Positions 48,925 to 51,243 of a stretch of DNA of 51,243 nucleotides are shown one piece after another (positions within the stretch are counted from its first letter, which is position 1; every line of letters begins with the position of its first letter). The stretch lies in contig JALRIN010000020.1 in the NCBI GenBank assembly GCA_023255415.1, forward strand, positions 1-51,243. The letters are read 5' to 3'. The notes under the pieces were generated by a model, which was not told the origin of the DNA, did not search any database, and saw nothing but the letters and a program-made list of their open reading frames with translations. The stretch comes from Cypionkella sp. (GTDB lineage Bacteria > Pseudomonadota > Alphaproteobacteria > Rhodobacterales > Rhodobacteraceae). The position numbers were made by a program, and so were the translations under genes.

Positions 48925-49554
48925 TTAGAAGGTTGGATTGTTCGGATCGGTCAAGATCACGCCATGGCTGTGATCGGCGGTGGCCTCTGTGATCACCCTT
49001 TTGCGCACACCGGGCAGGGCGTCAAATTCTTTTGACAGCTTTTTGGGAAACCAGGTCGGCGCTATGCCTTCAAATCCAGGCACGCTTCGTAGGATAGCAG
49101 AGATCGAATCAGCACAATGAGCTTTTGCAACCGCACCATTTGCCAGAACCTTTTGTTTGATCAGTTCGGCAACCGCAGGGGTAACAACAACGGTTTGTTC
49201 TATGACGTAAAAATTTTCCTGAGCCGAGTCTCGCGCATGATAGTCGATGTAGAATGCTACCATTTTGGGGTTCATACCAAAATGGACATCGTTGCGCTCT
49301 GGCACACGCGGATGGTTAAAGCTGCCTGCAGGGTCAAACAGCACCTGTTCAGACGCGTTGATCAGCAGGCTTGAATGCGCACCCGAGCCCGTCTTGCCGT
49401 TGATTGAGGTGAACAGGGTAATACTACGGGGTGGAGGGGCAAAGTAATGCGCGTCGGGTGCTGCCATCGCTGCATCCGACGCATATTCTTTACCGCCCGC
49501 GCCGCATGCCGTCAGAACAATACAGGCCAGAATGGCAAAACGCTTTACGAACAT
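48925..49554 (-). CDS. Lipoprotein with possible permuted papain-like (NlpC/P60-type) fold
   Basis: A 209-residue protein with a lipoprotein signal ending in lipobox LTAC (Cys 17). The mature domain has SITLFTSINGKTGSGAHSSL (H59), LFDPAGSF (D72) and, much later, AKAHCADSISAIL (C146). A histidine on an early strand and a cysteine at the head of a later helix is the order seen in circularly permuted NlpC/P60 and LRAT-like enzymes. The assignment is structural inference, and no substrate is suggested. ATG 49554 with GGAG upstream; a GTG one codon earlier is also possible. Confidence 0.6.
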   Translation of the reverse strand: MFVKRFAILACIVLTACGAGGKEYASDAAMAAPDAHYFAPPPRSITLFTSINGKTGSGAHSSLLINASEQVLFDPAGSFNHPRVPERNDVHFGMNPKMVAFYIDYHARDSAQENFYVIEQTVVVTPAVAELIKQKVLANGAVAKAHCADSISAILRSVPGFEGIAPTWFPKKLSKEFDALPGVRKRVITEATADHSHGVILTDPNNPTF

Positions 49555-49578
49555 CACGCGACTCCGTCGCTCTAGGGA

Positions 49579-49713
49579 TTAGGCGTTTGCAAGAGCCATG
49601 AAAACCAGAACGCCGATCGAAATGATCGCGCCCCAAGTTACCATCCGGATAAACCCGTCAAAGGTTTTTTCGTGGTTGCGGGTGTCCATGCTGCCTTGTT
49701 TGTGCTCGGCCAT
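49579..49713 (-). CDS. aa3-type cytochrome c oxidase subunit IV
   Basis: A 44-residue protein starting MAEHKQGSMDTRNHEKTFDG. The rest is a single TM helix (about 24-42, VTWGAIISIGVLVFMALA) ending in ANA. This is the small subunit IV of the Paracoccus/Rhodobacter aa3 oxidase, an N-out/C-in type tail of unknown function in the complex. RBS AAAGGAC before the ATG at 49711-49713. It lies alone between two minus-strand genes, away from the oxidase operon, as usual. Confidence 0.88.
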   Translation of the reverse strand: MAEHKQGSMDTRNHEKTFDGFIRMVTWGAIISIGVLVFMALANA

Positions 49714-49804
49714 GATTTTGTCCTTTCGAAGTGCTTTACAAGCGCCTTACCCGATTCATTTGCGCAAGTCACGAGGCGGCTGTGCTTGGATTTGCACTTT
49801 TTGG

Positions 49805-50848
49805 TCAGTTGTGCTGCGCAGGGCAGGCCTGCCAGGCCCAAGCACCCTCGGGCGTCAGACTGCGACGCGCGCGGCCTTGGTGCAGCAGATAATTCAGGTG
49901 GGCAATGGCTTCGACCAAGGCCATGCCAAAGGCCTCGCCGGTGATCTCGCGTTTGAACAGCGGCACAAAGCAGTCGGCGGCGACGCGTGGCTCTGCAAGG
50001 TGGTCATAAAGCCGCTCTAGCGCCGAAATGTGATTTTCCGCCATCTGCACCAATCGAAATGGCAGGCCGGTGAAGGGCAGCTTGTGGCCGGGCAGCACCA
50101 GATGCTCGGGCCGCGCCAGAGGCTGAAACCCGGCGGTCGAGGCCAGCCAGTCGGCCAAAGGATTGGCTTCGGGTTCGCTGGCATAGACCCCGATATTGGC
50201 CGAGATTGCAGGCAAAAGCTGATCGCCGCCAAGGATCAGATTGTCGTCAAGGCTCCAAAGCGTGGCGTGATCTGGCGCGTGGCCGTGGCCAATGCGCACG
50301 CGCCAGCGACGGCCTGCGGCATGGATCACATCGCCCTCGGCGATACGGTTAAAGCCCAAGGGCAGCGGGTCGACCACATCGGCAAAGTTGAAAGGCCGCT
50401 CGGCCGCCTTTTGCGCCAGCGCCTCGGGCGACAGGCCCGCTCGGCGGAAATAGGTCATCTGTTCCACACTATAGCTGGCCTGCACATCCAAAACTAGCAT
50501 CCGCGCCAAAAGCCAAGAGGTGCGGGTGGTCAAAAGGTCGGCCCCCATCGCCTGAAACCAGCCGGCAAGGCCGATATGGTCGGGATGGTAATGCGTGACA
50601 ATCAGCCGTTTGACAGGTTTGCCGGCCAGCGGGCCTGCCAAAAGCTCTTGCCAGATCGCTTTGGATTTGCGGCTGCTAAAGCCGGTATCAACCAGCGTCC
50701 AGCCATCGCCGTCGTCCAAGGCATAAACGTTGACATGATCCAGCGCCATCGGCAGCGGCAGGCGCATCCACAAGATGCCCTTTGCGATTTCAATCGCCTC
50801 TCCCTGCGCGGGCGGGGTGTCCCAAGGATGGTGGATTGCGTTGCTCAC
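49805..50848 (-). CDS. MBL-fold metallo-hydrolase
   Basis: A 347-residue metallo-beta-lactamase-fold hydrolase. The metal motif is THYHPDHIGLAGW (H86, H88, D90, H91), preceded by LVDTGFSS and followed by IGHGHAPDHATLW and LVLPGHKLPF. A C-terminal helical region (about 255-345) resembles the winged-helix extension seen in the LACTB2-like branch. The substrate is not known. GTG start 50848 overlaps the acyl-CoA dehydrogenase stop by 4 bases (GTGA), so the two are co-expressed. Confidence 0.9.
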   Translation of the reverse strand: MSNAIHHPWDTPPAQGEAIEIAKGILWMRLPLPMALDHVNVYALDDGDGWTLVDTGFSSRKSKAIWQELLAGPLAGKPVKRLIVTHYHPDHIGLAGWFQAMGADLLTTRTSWLLARMLVLDVQASYSVEQMTYFRRAGLSPEALAQKAAERPFNFADVVDPLPLGFNRIAEGDVIHAAGRRWRVRIGHGHAPDHATLWSLDDNLILGGDQLLPAISANIGVYASEPEANPLADWLASTAGFQPLARPEHLVLPGHKLPFTGLPFRLVQMAENHISALERLYDHLAEPRVAADCFVPLFKREITGEAFGMALVEAIAHLNYLLHQGRARRSLTPEGAWAWQACPAQHN

Positions 50849-51243
50849 GCCAAAAGTGCTTCGGGGGTCAGGGCGTAAAGGCCTGCGGCACCTTCGCGGC
50901 TTTGCGCCAAAAGCGGCGCATATTCGGGCAGCAGACGGGTGATGTAAAACGCCGCCAATGGCAGGCGCGCGGGGTCGGCAAGCCCGGCTTGCAGGTGGTA
51001 ATGCGCGCCCAAGACACGGGCAAAGGCGCGCAGATAGGCCACCGAGCCTGCGAAACGGTCGTTCAGATCCTGACCAACCAGCGCCTCGGTCGCCTCGCGC
51101 AGCGCTTCAGAGGCGTTCCACAGGGCGGTGGCAAGCGCGGGCTGGCTGCTGCGGGAGGCTTCGGCTGCGGCTTCGACCTCGTCGATCAGCCGGTAGGCTG
51201 CCTCGCCGCCATCCATCATCTTGCGGGCGACAAGATCCATCGC
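50845..51243 (-). CDS. Acyl-CoA dehydrogenase, C-terminal part (partial)
   Basis: The right edge cuts this minus-strand gene; 132 C-terminal codons are visible. The helical sequence (EVEAAAEASRSS, FAGSVAYLRAFARVLGAHYH, ARLPLAAFYITRLLPEYAPL) matches the C-terminal extension found in long acyl-CoA dehydrogenases of the AcdA/FadE-like group. It catalyses alpha,beta-oxidation of an acyl-CoA, with electrons passing to ETF and on to ETF-QO (41962-43614). The specific acyl-CoA cannot be stated without the N-terminus. Confidence 0.75.
   Translation of the reverse strand, partial: AMDLVARKMMDGGEAAYRLIDEVEAAAEASRSSQPALATALWNASEALREATEALVGQDLNDRFAGSVAYLRAFARVLGAHYHLQAGLADPARLPLAAFYITRLLPEYAPLLAQSREGAAGLYALTPEALLA

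Noticed and set aside
1..51243. CRISPR array, prophage, integrative element or defence island
   Set aside because: No regularly spaced repeats, integrase, phage structural genes or known defence genes were recognised. Gene content is housekeeping throughout.

Overview
The window is an ordinary chromosomal stretch of an alphaproteobacterium, almost certainly a member of the Rhodobacteraceae. The evidence is the combination of L-malyl-CoA/beta-methylmalyl-CoA lyase (ethylmalonyl-CoA pathway), a sigma-32-type factor of the RpoHII kind, phaA-phaB for polyhydroxybutyrate, a TIGR02302/DUF4175 protein, the 44-residue aa3-oxidase subunit IV, ETF-ubiquinone oxidoreductase, the argH-lipoprotein-lysA cluster, and moderately high GC. 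No rRNA, tRNA, CRISPR array, insertion sequence, integrase or phage gene was seen. I recognised 55 protein genes, two of them cut by the window edges (ald at the left, an acyl-CoA dehydrogenase at the right).

Layout. 1-5.2 kb: end of ald, a CDF metal exporter behind mscL, a D-amino-acid transaminase, mcl1 and accA, with a hairpin-rich gap before accA. 5.2-9 kb: a tight minus-strand operon ftsE-ftsX-plsC-PPOX flavoprotein, with a divergent zinc-ribbon membrane protein. 9-16.2 kb: argH-lptM-lysA-TIGR02302 on minus, tlpA divergent from argH, and an unknown cysteine-bearing membrane protein behind trpS. 17.3-23.6 kb: a rhomboid-fold protein lacking catalytic residues, then murJ, glnD and an LpoA-like lipoprotein on minus. 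23.7-28.4 kb: rsmI-yraN-gshB on plus, comM and a GST with an added TRASH-like tail on minus. 28.7-32.4 kb: rpoHII, coaBC, dut and a membrane-anchored MoeB/ThiF protein. 32.3-37.1 kb: tag, an EAL phosphodiesterase, phaA, phaB, an EamA exporter and a DUF465 protein. 37.2-44.3 kb: tRNA1(Val) methyltransferase and DUF2007 protein, a polyprenyl diphosphate synthase, ispE, a large TPR protein, ETF-QO and greA. 44.3-51.2 kb: an unknown two-TM protein, a molybdenum-cofactor operon (mobA, mobB, a DUF429-like protein, a GNAT), azlCD, a lipoprotein with a possible permuted papain-like fold, the oxidase subunit IV, and an MBL hydrolase with the acyl-CoA dehydrogenase end.

How it fits together. Central carbon and storage metabolism (mcl1, accA, phaAB, ETF-QO, acyl-CoA dehydrogenase), envelope growth (ftsEX, murJ, lpoA-like, plsC, lysA, ispE, polyprenyl synthase), cofactors (coaBC, gshB, mobAB, MoeB-like) and stress/nitrogen regulation (rpoHII, glnD, greA, EAL) are interleaved. 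Genes are packed very tightly: many minus- or plus-strand neighbours overlap by 1-4 bases, and seven of eleven convergent pairs overlap, abut, or lie one base apart at their stops.

The most notable points are a perfect 33-bp inverted repeat with a related single copy elsewhere, the rhomboid pseudoprotease, the GST-TRASH fusion, a terminator-like hairpin directly in front of greA, a three-hairpin region before accA with a Shine-Dalgarno-like loop, the membrane-tethered E1-like enzyme, and a DUF429-like gene inside the mob operon. No large novel defence or mobile system was found.
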